NCBI GenBank assembly: GCA_036260105.1
Contig: DATAAN010000177.1
Coordinates: 1-13,444 of the forward strand
DNA from: JAJCYE01 sp036260105
Lineage (GTDB): Bacteria > Actinomycetota > CADDZG01 > JAHWKV01
DNA: 13,444 nt
Reading direction: 5' to 3'
A program made the position numbers and the translations under genes. How positions within the stretch are numbered: position 1 is the stretch's first letter; each line of letters starts with the position of its first letter. Under the pieces are notes generated by a model. That model was not told the DNA's origin. It saw nothing but the letters and a program-made list of their open reading frames with translations, and ran no database searches. Positions 1 through 7,247 of this stretch are shown in pieces.

Positions 1-1
1 C

Positions 2-478
2 GCCGCCGGGTTCGAGGTCGTGTCTGTCGAGCTGCGAGGGTGGGCCCAGGCGTCCAAGGACGCCATGGCACTGATCGCCGCCGAGGCGTACGAAGCCAAC
101 GGGCACCTGCTCGGATCCGGCAAGCTGGGCGCCGACGTCCGGCGGCGTCTGGAAGGCGGCGCTCGCACCACCGCAGCGGAGCGAAGCCGGCTGGAGATCG
201 CCCGGCAGTCGTGGAAGGGCGAGCTGGCACGCGCTTTCGACGCCGCTCCCCTGATCGCCACGCCGGTCCTCTCCGGCTTCCCGCCTCCTCTGTCAGACCC
301 GGAGCTGATGTATTCGCTGCGGCAGACCCCGTCGGTGAACCTGGCCGGTGTGCCGGCGCTGGCGCTGCCCGTACCGACGGAGGCCGGCTTTCCGACGAGC
401 CTGCAGCTGATCGGCCCACCCGGCAGCGAGGAGGTCCTGCTGGCAACGGGGCGGGTGCTCGAGCCGGCGGCCGGCTAG
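2..478 (+). CDS. Amidase-signature family enzyme, C-terminal fragment (5' end outside window)
   Basis: The reading frame is open from the first complete codon of the window to a TAG stop, giving 158 residues of the end of a larger protein. The C-terminal part of the amidase-signature fold is recognisable: a segment ending in ATPV like the family's 'D.l..Pt.p' strand, then TPSVNLAGVPALALPVP (the usual T.p.NlaG.Pa.slP stretch), then LQLIGPPGSEEVLL, which matches the family's closing 'GlQliG...sE..ll' motif. This family (GatA, nicotinamidase/indoleacetamide-type amidases) hydrolyses or transfers amide nitrogen using a Ser-cisSer-Lys triad. That triad lies upstream of the window, so the substrate cannot be assigned. 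A GTG at 20 could be mistaken for a start, but the frame stays open before it and the protein would lack its catalytic half. It could be gatA, but neither gatB nor gatC follows, so a stand-alone amidase is equally possible. Confidence 0.85.
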   Translation, partial: AAGFEVVSVELRGWAQASKDAMALIAAEAYEANGHLLGSGKLGADVRRRLEGGARTTAAERSRLEIARQSWKGELARAFDAAPLIATPVLSGFPPPLSDPELMYSLRQTPSVNLAGVPALALPVPTEAGFPTSLQLIGPPGSEEVLLATGRVLEPAAG

Positions 479-543
479 GAAACCGACCGGGCCGGTTGCG
501 TGTTTAGATAGGCACTCGCCCGACGGTAGAGGAGCGTTGGATC

Positions 544-978
544 GTGGCCCGCACTTTCGAGTCGCAGGTGGAGCAGATCATGAGCCTGCTGGTCGCCAGC
601 GGGCGGCGCCGGACTATGAGCCGCCAGGCGGTCATCCAGGTCATCGTCGACTGCCACGGACACATCAGCGCCGACGACATAGCGACCCGGGTGCAAGAAG
701 ACTTTCCCTCGATGGACGTGTCCACGGTGTACCGTACGCTCGAGACGCTTCGGGAGCTCGACATCGTGGACCGGGTCTACTTTGCCGACGGCAGCACCGT
801 CTACCACCTGAAAGACCACCAGCACCACCACCTGTGCTGCGAGAAGTGCGGCTCGGTGCAGGAGCTGCCCGCTTCATGGATGTCCGGCGTGGAAAGCGAC
901 CTCCTGGACGAGTTCGGGTTCGAGCTGCATCAGCGTCCGCTGGGCCTGTTCGGGCTCTGCAAGGCGTGCCGTAACTAG
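544..978 (+). CDS. Fur-family metal-responsive transcriptional regulator
   Basis: A 144-residue Fur-superfamily repressor of normal length. The GTG start at 544 is chosen because GAGGAG (529-534) lies nine bases upstream. The winged helix ends in STVYRTLETL (residues 60-69), the family's recognition-helix signature. Two CxxC pairs, C99/C102 and C139/C142, form the structural zinc site. The likely sensing site includes H40, H88, H94, H96 and E107, by alignment from memory with PerR and Fur. Residue 88 is His where Fur has Glu and PerR has Asp, and the Cys ligand of mycobacterial Zur (C76) has no counterpart. The stretch around YHLKDHQHHH is reminiscent of Streptomyces Nur (nickel). Metal specificity (Zn, Ni, Fe or Mn) is therefore open. 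It is the only Fur-type protein here and could act on the palindrome upstream of znuA. Its stop overlaps the stop of the convergent repair gene. Confidence 0.93.
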   Translation: MARTFESQVEQIMSLLVASGRRRTMSRQAVIQVIVDCHGHISADDIATRVQEDFPSMDVSTVYRTLETLRELDIVDRVYFADGSTVYHLKDHQHHHLCCEKCGSVQELPASWMSGVESDLLDEFGFELHQRPLGLFGLCKACRN

Positions 979-2213
979 GTGGCCACTCCCGGCTTCATAT
1001 CGACCGCCCGCCACAGGTACCAGCTGGCCACCGTCCGGTAGGGACGCCAGCGCTCGCCCCGCTCCTCGACCTCTGCCGGCAGGGGAAGCTCGCCGCCAAA
1101 GACGCGGGCAAACCCTTTCCTGATGCCCAGGTCCGCTGCAGGAAGCACGTCCGGACGGCCCAGGCGGAACATGAGGAGCATCTCGACGGTCCATCTGCCG
1201 ATGCCCCGCACGCGGGTCAACCGCTCGACCAGCTCCTCGTCCGGGAGGAGACGGGCCTCGGCCAGAGTGGGAATCTCGCCCCGCAGCTGCCGTTCCGCCA
1301 GGTCGCGCAGGGAGCGGATCTTCGGGCGCGACACGCCCGCACCCCTGAGCTGATCGTCGGTCAACCGCAGCAGCTCGCCGGCCGTGGGGCCGGCCTCGGG
1401 CCGGGCGAACAGGGCGCACATCCGGCCGTAGATAGTCTCGGCAGCCTTGCCGCTCAGCTGCTGGTAGGTGATGGCCCTGGCGAGCGCGACGAAGATGCTC
1501 GGGGTCGTGCCCAGCTCCATGGTGAACGGGCCGACCGCCTCGATCAGCCGGCCGAGCTCCGGATCGGCGGCGACGAGATGCCTGACCGCGGCTGCCCGGT
1601 CGAAGTCGAAGTCGTCTGCGTTCCGGGGCGTCGACGCCGCGGCCCCGAGGCGGACGCCCTCGATCTCGAGCATGCGGGTCTTGGTGCATACGCCTCCGGC
1701 CGCAGAGAAGCCACCGGGCTTGCCGCCCGCCGCCAGGACCCGGTGGCACGGAACCAGGATCGCCAGCGGGTTGCGCCGCATGGCGTTTCCGACCGCCCTG
1801 GCGGCCCCGGGCGAGCCGGCCAGTGCGGCCAGCTCCCCGTACGTCAACGTGGCGCCCCTGCCGGTCGTGCGCAAAGCCTCGTAGACCTGCCGGTGGAACG
1901 CCGGCACGCCGTCGAGATCCAGAGGAAATGCAGCCAGATCCACCTCTTCGCCGCCCATCAAGGAGACGATCGCCTGCAGGGCAGCTCGGGCGTGGGGGCT
2001 GGGGGCCGCCTCGGCCAGGTGCGGAAAGCGGGTCTGCAGCTGCTCGCGGGTAGCGTCCTCCGACTCCTCGGGAAGCTGGACGCCCACGACCCCACGCTCG
2101 GTCCACGCAATGCCGCAGGGTCCGATCGCCGTCTGGAAGACCGCGTAACCCTCCGGGTCTGAGGTCGGAGTCGCCACGACCGGAATTGTGCCGGATTCAG
2201 CGGACTTCCGCAC
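975..2213 (-). CDS. Fusion of O6-alkylguanine-DNA methyltransferase (Ogt/Ada-C type) and AlkA-type 3-methyladenine glycosylase
   Basis: A 412-residue two-domain DNA alkylation repair protein. The N-terminal half is a methyltransferase: FHRQVYEAL near residues 106-114, a wing helix ending in GNAMRRNP, and the PCHR active site with acceptor Cys at about residue 156, followed by GGKPGGFSAAGG. The C-terminal half is a helix-hairpin-helix glycosylase: VRGIGRWTVEML (about 335-346) is the hairpin, and Asp in PAADLGIRKGF (about 361) is the catalytic aspartate. The first domain would transfer alkyl groups from O6-alkylguanine or O4-alkylthymine to itself; the second would excise N-alkylated purines. 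The GTG at 2213 is preferred: AGGAG (2226-2222) lies eight bases upstream, and codons between an in-frame ATG at 2321 and this point have markedly less GC at third positions. The ATG-started version would be 448 residues. No Ada N-terminal zinc domain is present. Confidence 0.93.
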   Translation of the reverse strand: MRKSAESGTIPVVATPTSDPEGYAVFQTAIGPCGIAWTERGVVGVQLPEESEDATREQLQTRFPHLAEAAPSPHARAALQAIVSLMGGEEVDLAAFPLDLDGVPAFHRQVYEALRTTGRGATLTYGELAALAGSPGAARAVGNAMRRNPLAILVPCHRVLAAGGKPGGFSAAGGVCTKTRMLEIEGVRLGAAASTPRNADDFDFDRAAAVRHLVAADPELGRLIEAVGPFTMELGTTPSIFVALARAITYQQLSGKAAETIYGRMCALFARPEAGPTAGELLRLTDDQLRGAGVSRPKIRSLRDLAERQLRGEIPTLAEARLLPDEELVERLTRVRGIGRWTVEMLLMFRLGRPDVLPAADLGIRKGFARVFGGELPLPAEVEERGERWRPYRTVASWYLWRAVDMKPGVAT

Positions 2214-2412
2214 GGGATTCACTCCTGCGGCTGCACCAGCACCTCGATCTTCACCGAGCCCGCGAGAAAGCACTCCCTCTGCGGACAGGCGCCAGCGCAG
2301 TCCGGCCGAGTGCTCCGACATGCCACCCAGTATTGCTCAGGAGCCACCGGCCACTCCATTTCCCAGTTCGCGGTTGCTGAATTCACGGTGGGGGTAGAGA
2401 TTCGCCGCGAAG
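2214..2412. other. Divergent intergenic region between the repair fusion and the PBP
   Basis: About 200 bases separate the divergent starts. On the minus strand it holds AGGAG (2226-2222), the probable ribosome-binding site of the repair fusion. On the plus strand, TTGCTG (2374-2379) and TAGAGA (2395-2400), 15 bases apart, are a weak possible promoter for the penicillin-binding protein. No convincing operator, small gene or structured RNA is visible. If the longer ATG start (2321) of the repair gene is used, the gap shrinks to about 90 bases. Confidence 0.4.
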
Positions 2413-4719
2413 ATGAAGGCGGCAACCGCAGTGCTCCGAGCCATGGAGTGGGCGGACCTTTCCGGGTCCGGCGTCCCCACCTTGTCCCGCCGCTGGGTCG
2501 ACAGCCCCAAGGCCTTCCTCATGGAAGCGAAGCTGCGCTGGCCGTGGGCCCTCGCGGCAGGGGCGGTCAGCATCCTGGGCGCTCTCGGCGTCGTCATCTG
2601 GATGGCCACCTTCGACATCCCGTCGCTTGCCCCGCAGGCCCAGTCATCGCGAGTTCTGGCAGCCGACGGGCGGCTCATCGCCACTCTGCACGGCGAGGAG
2701 GACCGGACGGTCGTCGAGCTGAGCAACATATCGAAACACCTCCGCTCCGCCGTCCTGCTGGCCGAGGACCGCGACTTCTTCGAGCACGGCGGCATGAGCT
2801 ACAAGGGAATCGTGCGGGCCGCCTACACCAACTTCGCCGGCGGCGGTATTCGCCAGGGCGGCTCGACCATCACGCAGCAGTACGCACGCAATGCCTTCCC
2901 CTCCATCGGGCGTGAGCGCACGGTCACACGAAAGCTCAAGGAGGCCTTCTGGGCGGTCCAGCTCGAGCAGCACCTCTCCAAGGGCGAGATCATGCAGCGC
3001 TACCTCAACACTGTGTACTTCGGAAGAGGCGCCTACGGAGCGGAGGCCGCGGCCCGGACCTACTTCAAGGTGCCCGCCGCCGACCTGACCGTCGGCCAGG
3101 CCGCATACCTTGCCGGCGTGATCCGCTCTCCGGAGAGGTATCAGATCGACGAAGACCCCCAGGGAGCCACCCGTCTGCGCAACCAGGTGATCGACGCACT
3201 GGCCGGCGCCCGGGCCATTACCGAGGCGGAGGCGCGCAAGGCCAAGCAGGAGAAGCTGGCCCAGCAGTTCAAGCCGGGTGCGTCCGTGGAGCTCGAGTCT
3301 CCGCGGGCGGGCTACTTCGTCGAGTACGTCCGCCGTACCCTCAAGTCCGAGTACGGGCTGAGCGACGGCCAGATCCTGCGAGGGGGCCTGGACATCTCCA
3401 CCACCCTCGACCTCGACATGCAGGACGCCGCCGAGGACGCAGTGAAGGGTGTCCTGAACCGGCCGGACGACCCGGAGGCCGCGCTCGTCGCCATGGGGCC
3501 CCAGGGAGAGATCAGGGCGATGGTCGGCGGGCGTGACGTGAGCAGCGTCAGCCGCTCCCGCGGGTTCAACTTCGCCACCGACGGCGGCTCGAACGGCGGC
3601 GGGCGGCAGGCCGGCTCGGCGTTCAAGCCGATCGCTCTGGCCGCCTTCCTATCGGAGGGCAAGTCGATCGCATCGACGTACTCCGGCGCTTCCCCGATCG
3701 AGATCCAGTCCGGCCGCTGCCGGAACCAGGACGGGTCGGCCTGGAAGGTGTCCAACTTCGAGGACGCCTCCTACGGCCCGATAGACGTGGCCTCCGCGAC
3801 CGTGAGCTCGGTCAACACGGTCTACGCGCAGATGATGAACACTGTCGTGACTCCGGCCGAGTTCATGGCGACCGCGGCCAGGACGGGCATCGAGATCCCC
3901 CGGTTCGACGCCGGCTGCGCCCTGGCACTGGGGACCTCAGACGTGACACCGCTGGAGATGGCACGGGCGTACACCACCTTCGCCCAGCGGGGAAACCGGC
4001 CGGACCCCATCGCCATCGTCCGGGTGACCGACCCGAGCGGCAGGGTCCTCGTCGAGAACTCGCCCAAGGTGACCCAGGCTCTCGAGCGCAACGTAGCCGA
4101 CACGGTCAACTACGTGCTCGAGCGCAACATCCGTTCCGGCACGGGAACCGGCGCCAAGATCGGCAGGCCGGCGGCCGGCAAGACCGGCACCACGCAGAAC
4201 CACGCCAACGCCTGGTTCGCCGGCTACACCCCCAACCTCACAGCGGTCGTCTGGATGGGATACGCGCCCGGCCCGGACGGCACCATCAAAGAGATGAAGG
4301 ACGTGCACGGCATAGAGGTGACGGGCGGCTCGCTTCCCGCCACGATCTGGCGGCGGTTCATGTCCCAGGCGGTCCGGAAGCTGCCGGAGGCGAGCTTCCG
4401 CAAGCCGAGCCTGGCGGGCCAGGCGGTGAGCTACGGCGGCGAGAACCCGTCGTCGGCCAAGCTCGCCCAGTCCAGCACCCCCTCGACTACGTCCGCCGGT
4501 CGGGACGGCCAGCCGGCAGACGATGAGGAGGCTCCGCCGACGGGAGCGGACGGCAGGGACGTCGACACGGGCCCGCCCGCCGAGCCGTCCGAGCCGAGGG
4601 TCGAGCAGCCGGAGAACCCGGCCCCCCGACGGCAGGAGCCCGAGACCAGATCGGCGCCTCCGTCCTCCCCGGGAAGCCCGACCGACAGGTTCGGCTCCTG
4701 CTTCCCCTTCTGCGACTGA
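2413..4719 (+). CDS. Class A penicillin-binding protein (bifunctional transglycosylase/transpeptidase)
   Basis: A 768-residue cell-wall synthase. It has a cytoplasmic N terminus, one membrane segment (about 45-64), and then a GT51 glycosyltransferase domain with the catalytic motif AEDRDFFEHGG (E118), GGSTITQQYARN (149-160) and RKLKEAFWAVQLEQ (173-186). The transpeptidase domain has SAFK (nucleophile S402, K405), SVN (466-468) and KTGT (590-593). It polymerises lipid II glycan strands and cross-links stem peptides outside the membrane. After about residue 680 comes a Pro/Ser/Glu-rich, probably disordered tail ending in GSCFPFCD, with a Cys pair at 763 and 767. No PASTA repeats are present. 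The start is uncertain: the ATG at 2413 has no clear Shine-Dalgarno, while the ATG at 2521 (MEAKLRW, just before the membrane segment) has AAGG upstream. GC-rich third positions between the two make the longer form plausible. It converges on znuB with 11 bases between the genes. Confidence 0.95.
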   Translation: MKAATAVLRAMEWADLSGSGVPTLSRRWVDSPKAFLMEAKLRWPWALAAGAVSILGALGVVIWMATFDIPSLAPQAQSSRVLAADGRLIATLHGEEDRTVVELSNISKHLRSAVLLAEDRDFFEHGGMSYKGIVRAAYTNFAGGGIRQGGSTITQQYARNAFPSIGRERTVTRKLKEAFWAVQLEQHLSKGEIMQRYLNTVYFGRGAYGAEAAARTYFKVPAADLTVGQAAYLAGVIRSPERYQIDEDPQGATRLRNQVIDALAGARAITEAEARKAKQEKLAQQFKPGASVELESPRAGYFVEYVRRTLKSEYGLSDGQILRGGLDISTTLDLDMQDAAEDAVKGVLNRPDDPEAALVAMGPQGEIRAMVGGRDVSSVSRSRGFNFATDGGSNGGGRQAGSAFKPIALAAFLSEGKSIASTYSGASPIEIQSGRCRNQDGSAWKVSNFEDASYGPIDVASATVSSVNTVYAQMMNTVVTPAEFMATAARTGIEIPRFDAGCALALGTSDVTPLEMARAYTTFAQRGNRPDPIAIVRVTDPSGRVLVENSPKVTQALERNVADTVNYVLERNIRSGTGTGAKIGRPAAGKTGTTQNHANAWFAGYTPNLTAVVWMGYAPGPDGTIKEMKDVHGIEVTGGSLPATIWRRFMSQAVRKLPEASFRKPSLAGQAVSYGGENPSSAKLAQSSTPSTTSAGRDGQPADDEEAPPTGADGRDVDTGPPAEPSEPRVEQPENPAPRRQEPETRSAPPSSPGSPTDRFGSCFPFCD

Positions 4720-4730
4720 CTGACGCCGGA

Positions 4731-5546
4731 CTAGGAGGGCGCCGGCGCGTGCCGCCTTCGCGCTCCGAGTGCCGCGGCAACCAGGAACAGCGCGATCCCC
4801 ACCAGCACGATCGTCGCTCCGGGAGAGGTGTCCGCCTGGTAGGCGAGCAGCACACCGCCGACGGCTAGAGCTCCTCCGAGCACCATGGCGGACACCATCG
4901 TCGTACGGAAGCTTTGCGAGACCTGCTGCGCTATGGCCACCGGGATGACCAGCATGGCCGAGACGAGAAGGATGCCCACCACGCGCATGGTCACACCGAC
5001 CGTCACCGCGGCGGCCAGGGCGATGAGGAAGTTCAGCCTCCGGACCGCCAGCCCGGAGACGTGGGCCACCTCCTCGTCGTAGCACACGGCGAACAGCTCC
5101 TTACGCCAGAAAAACACGGTCGCCAGGACGAAGGCGGCCGCGGCCACCAGGATCACCAGGTCGCCCGAGGTCACGGTGAGCACCGATCCGAACAGATAGC
5201 CCAGCACCTGGTTCGAGCGGCCCGACCGGAAAGCCAGCAGGGCCCCGCCGGCGATACCCCCGTAAAAGAGCAGGGCGAGGGCGACGTCGCTGGCCGTCCG
5301 GCCCCTTTCCCGCAGGGCCTCGATCCCCGCCCCGGCAAGCGCGGCGGCCACGATGCCGGTGACTACGGGCGACGTGCCGGCGAGCAGGCCGGCGGCCACG
5401 CCCATGAAGGCGACGTGGCCGATGCCGTCACCCATCAACGCGAGTCTTCGCTGGACCAGGAAGATCCCGATGGAAGGGGCGGTCACGCCGACGATAAGAG
5501 CTGCCACCAGGGCCTTCCGCATGAACTCGAGCCCGAAGACGCCCAC
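4731..5546 (-). CDS. znuB: Zinc-type ABC transporter permease (ABC-3 family)
   Basis: A 271-residue polytopic membrane protein of the ZnuB/TroCD family, with about eight hydrophobic segments. LALMGDGIGHVAFMGVAAG (residues 36-54) is the conserved family motif, and an EEVAHVSGLAV stretch near 158-168 fits the cytoplasmic loop that contacts the ATPase. It would form the membrane channel for metal entry. It is the last gene of znuA-znuC-znuB. Its GTG start at 5546 overlaps the znuC stop by one base (TAGTG), and GGGAGAG lies just upstream, so translation is probably coupled. Unlike the permease at the right end of the window, it has no cytoplasmic sensor domain and ends in a short basic tail. Zinc is inferred from the operon type; manganese cannot be excluded from this protein alone. 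Confidence 0.93.
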   Translation of the reverse strand: MGVFGLEFMRKALVAALIVGVTAPSIGIFLVQRRLALMGDGIGHVAFMGVAAGLLAGTSPVVTGIVAAALAGAGIEALRERGRTASDVALALLFYGGIAGGALLAFRSGRSNQVLGYLFGSVLTVTSGDLVILVAAAAFVLATVFFWRKELFAVCYDEEVAHVSGLAVRRLNFLIALAAAVTVGVTMRVVGILLVSAMLVIPVAIAQQVSQSFRTTMVSAMVLGGALAVGGVLLAYQADTSPGATIVLVGIALFLVAAALGARRRHAPAPS

Positions 5547-6298
5547 TATCTCTCCCTGGGCAGGCCGCCCGCGGAGACAGGTCCGGAATGGTGGTGGGCG
5601 TGCGCGTCCTGGTGCTCGGCGGTCGGCGGCCCGTCGTAGGCGACGGCCCCCCGCTCCAGCACCACGGTACGGTGGACCAGGGGCTCCAAGGCGCCGAGGG
5701 CGTGGGCTACCAGCAGCACCGTGACGCCCGACTCGGTGAGCTCCTGGAGCGAGCCGGCGAACAGCTCCTGGTTCTCCAGGTCGATGCTGGAAACCGGCTC
5801 GTCCAGAAGCAGGAACTCCGGCTGGTTGACCAGCGCCCGGGCGATGAGGACCCTCTGCTGCTGACCGCCGGAGAGCTGCGACACCCGTTGCCGGCGCAGT
5901 TCCCCGAGACCCATCCGCTCCAGCGACTCCAGCACCGCCTGCCGGTCCTTCCGGGAATAGCCCCGCAGCCGGCGAGCCAGTGCGATCCGGCCGGTGAGGA
6001 CCACCTCCTCCACCGTGGCGGGTACCCCAGAGCTGGCTCCGAAACGCTGGGGGACGTAGCCGATCCGCGCCCAGTCGCGAAACTGCCTCAGCGGCGTCCC
6101 GAAGAGCAGAACCTCGCCGGAGACCAGCGGCAGCAGACCCAGCAGCGCACGGACGAGGGTCGTCTTACCGGAGCCGTTGGACCCGAGAAGGGTTACGAAC
6201 TCGCCCTTCCGAAAAGTTACGTCGACGCCGTTTAGGACCCGGAGCAAGCCGAGGTCGACGGTAACCCCGCGCAGCTCGGCAACGTGGGTTGCGGTCAC
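5546..6298 (-). CDS. znuC: Zinc-type ABC transporter ATP-binding protein with His-rich tail
   Basis: A 250-residue ABC ATPase that powers the ZnuB channel. Its motifs in order are Walker A GSNGSGKT (39-46), Q-loop YVPQR (Q84), signature LSGGQ (142-146), Walker B LLLDE (163-167) and H-loop H199. The region after the Q-loop, ending VEEVVLTGR, is typical of metal-uptake ATPases. The C-terminal tail is unusual: HQDAHAHHH (229-237) puts five histidines in nine residues, a possible cytoplasmic metal-binding patch. The GTG start at 6298 overlaps the znuA stop in a GTGA quadruplet, and no strong Shine-Dalgarno precedes it, which suggests translational coupling. Function as a metal-importer ATPase is very likely; zinc is inferred from the partner genes. 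Confidence 0.94.
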   Translation of the reverse strand: MTATHVAELRGVTVDLGLLRVLNGVDVTFRKGEFVTLLGSNGSGKTTLVRALLGLLPLVSGEVLLFGTPLRQFRDWARIGYVPQRFGASSGVPATVEEVVLTGRIALARRLRGYSRKDRQAVLESLERMGLGELRRQRVSQLSGGQQQRVLIARALVNQPEFLLLDEPVSSIDLENQELFAGSLQELTESGVTVLLVAHALGALEPLVHRTVVLERGAVAYDGPPTAEHQDAHAHHHSGPVSAGGLPRER

Positions 6299-7149
6299 CG
6301 GCAGTTGAGGGCCGTGCGGAGCGCCTGCAGGTTGGCGCGCATGGCGCTCAGGTAGTCACCGGTCCGGGGAGGGCTCTCGAGCGGATCGAGCAACGCAGTT
6401 TCGGCCCCCGTCTCTCCCGCCACCGTCTCGGCGATGTCCTCCGGCAGCAGCGCCTCGAAGAAGATGGTGGTGATGTTGCGCTCCCTAACGACCTGCGCGA
6501 CCTCCTCGAGCCGCCGGGGCGACGGCTCCTGCTCCGGGCTGATGCCCGCGATGCCGATCTGCGTGAGGTTGAACCGCTCGGCGAGGTGGCCGAAGGCCTC
6601 GTGCGTGGTCACGAACTCCCGGCGCTCGCACCGGGAGAGGCCGTTGACGAAGTCGTCGTCCAGGTCGTTGATTCGGGTCACCAGGTCGGCCGCGTTGGCG
6701 CGGTAGTCGTCGGCGTGACGAGGGTCCACCTGCGCCATGGCATCGGCCACCGCGTCGGTTATACCGGCCATGAGGACCGGGTCGAGCCAGATGTGCGGAT
6801 CGTCCTGAGGCGACGACCCGGGGGTGACGGTCAGAACGTTCAGGGTCCGCTCGACCTCGGGGACCAACTTCTCCAGCTCGGGCTGGAAGCCACCCCCGAG
6901 GTACACGAGCAGGTCAGCCTCCGTGGTGCGGCGCACCTGGCTCGCGGTCAGCTCGACGTCGTGCGGCTCCACCCCCGCCGGCGTGACGCTGGAGACGTCG
7001 GCCATGTCTCCGGCCACCTCGGTGGCGACGAACGTGAGCGGGTAGAAAGCGGTGACCACCGATCTCCGGGACGTATCCTCTGCCGGGTCGTCCTCCCCAC
7101 AGGCGGCCAGCAGGAGGACGAGAACCAGTGCCGTGACCGCGAAGCGCAT
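6295..7149 (-). CDS. znuA: Zinc-type ABC transporter substrate-binding lipoprotein
   Basis: A 284-residue cluster A-I metal receptor. The signal peptide ends in a LAAC lipobox (lipidated C17), so the protein should be anchored on the outer face of the membrane. Likely metal ligands are H63 (VEPHDVEL), H119 (DDPHIWLDP), H183 (TTHEAFGHL) and D255 (LLDPLESP). Three histidines with a carboxylate is the zinc-type pattern. C174 and C283 sit where ZnuA proteins often have a disulphide. The loop before H119 (PGSSPQDDPH) is short and lacks the His/Asp-rich insert of many ZnuA proteins. It is the first gene of the operon and has a Fur/Zur-like palindrome upstream. Bases 7160-7157 (AAGG, minus strand) could serve as its ribosome-binding site, eight bases from the ATG. 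Confidence 0.93.
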   Translation of the reverse strand: MRFAVTALVLVLLLAACGEDDPAEDTSRRSVVTAFYPLTFVATEVAGDMADVSSVTPAGVEPHDVELTASQVRRTTEADLLVYLGGGFQPELEKLVPEVERTLNVLTVTPGSSPQDDPHIWLDPVLMAGITDAVADAMAQVDPRHADDYRANAADLVTRINDLDDDFVNGLSRCERREFVTTHEAFGHLAERFNLTQIGIAGISPEQEPSPRRLEEVAQVVRERNITTIFFEALLPEDIAETVAGETGAETALLDPLESPPRTGDYLSAMRANLQALRTALNCR

Positions 7150-7168
7150 GCGTGCACCTTAGCTGAAG

Positions 7169-7183
7169 TGAGAATCATTCGCA
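7169..7183. promoter_or_regulatory. Fur/Zur-like operator upstream of znuA
   Basis: The bases TGAGAATCATTCGCA form a 7-1-7 inverted repeat with six of seven arm pairs matching, centred on C7176. This is the geometry of Fur-superfamily boxes (consensus-like TGAnAATnATTnTCA). It lies 20 bases upstream of the znuA ATG on the minus strand, where a bound repressor would block transcription start. Which protein binds it is inference; the Fur-family gene at 544-978 is the only candidate in the window. Confidence 0.65.
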
Positions 7184-7223
7184 TTTGCTCCCCTGTGACG
7201 TCGAGACTTCGTCTGCCGGCCTG

Positions 7224-7247
7224 AACAGCCGTTGCGGGAACGGCGTT
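7224..7247 (-). terminator. Hairpin at the leuS stop codon, weak terminator candidate
   Basis: The arms AACAGCCGTT and AACGGCGTT can pair as a nine-base-pair stem with one bulged base and a five-base loop. On the minus strand the stem begins inside the leuS TAA stop codon. No U-run follows, so this is not a classical intrinsic terminator. It could attenuate read-through from leuS into znuA or simply protect an mRNA end. Confidence 0.3.

Noticed and set aside
874..2106. Second minus-strand frame of 410 codons over the repair fusion
   Set aside because: An out-of-frame copy of the same region, without domain motifs and very rich in Arg/Gly/Pro.
4720..4760. GC-rich inverted bases after the PBP/znuB convergence as a bidirectional terminator
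   Set aside because: GGCGCCGGCGC is self-complementary, but it lies inside znuB codons and no T-run follows.
3937..5085. Minus-strand frame of 382 codons spanning the PBP end and znuB
   Set aside because: It crosses two real genes in a different frame and has no coherent protein features.
6289..7224. Plus-strand open frame of 311 codons opposite znuA
   Set aside because: Antisense to a clear lipoprotein gene, with an Arg/Gly/Val-rich composition typical of shadow frames.
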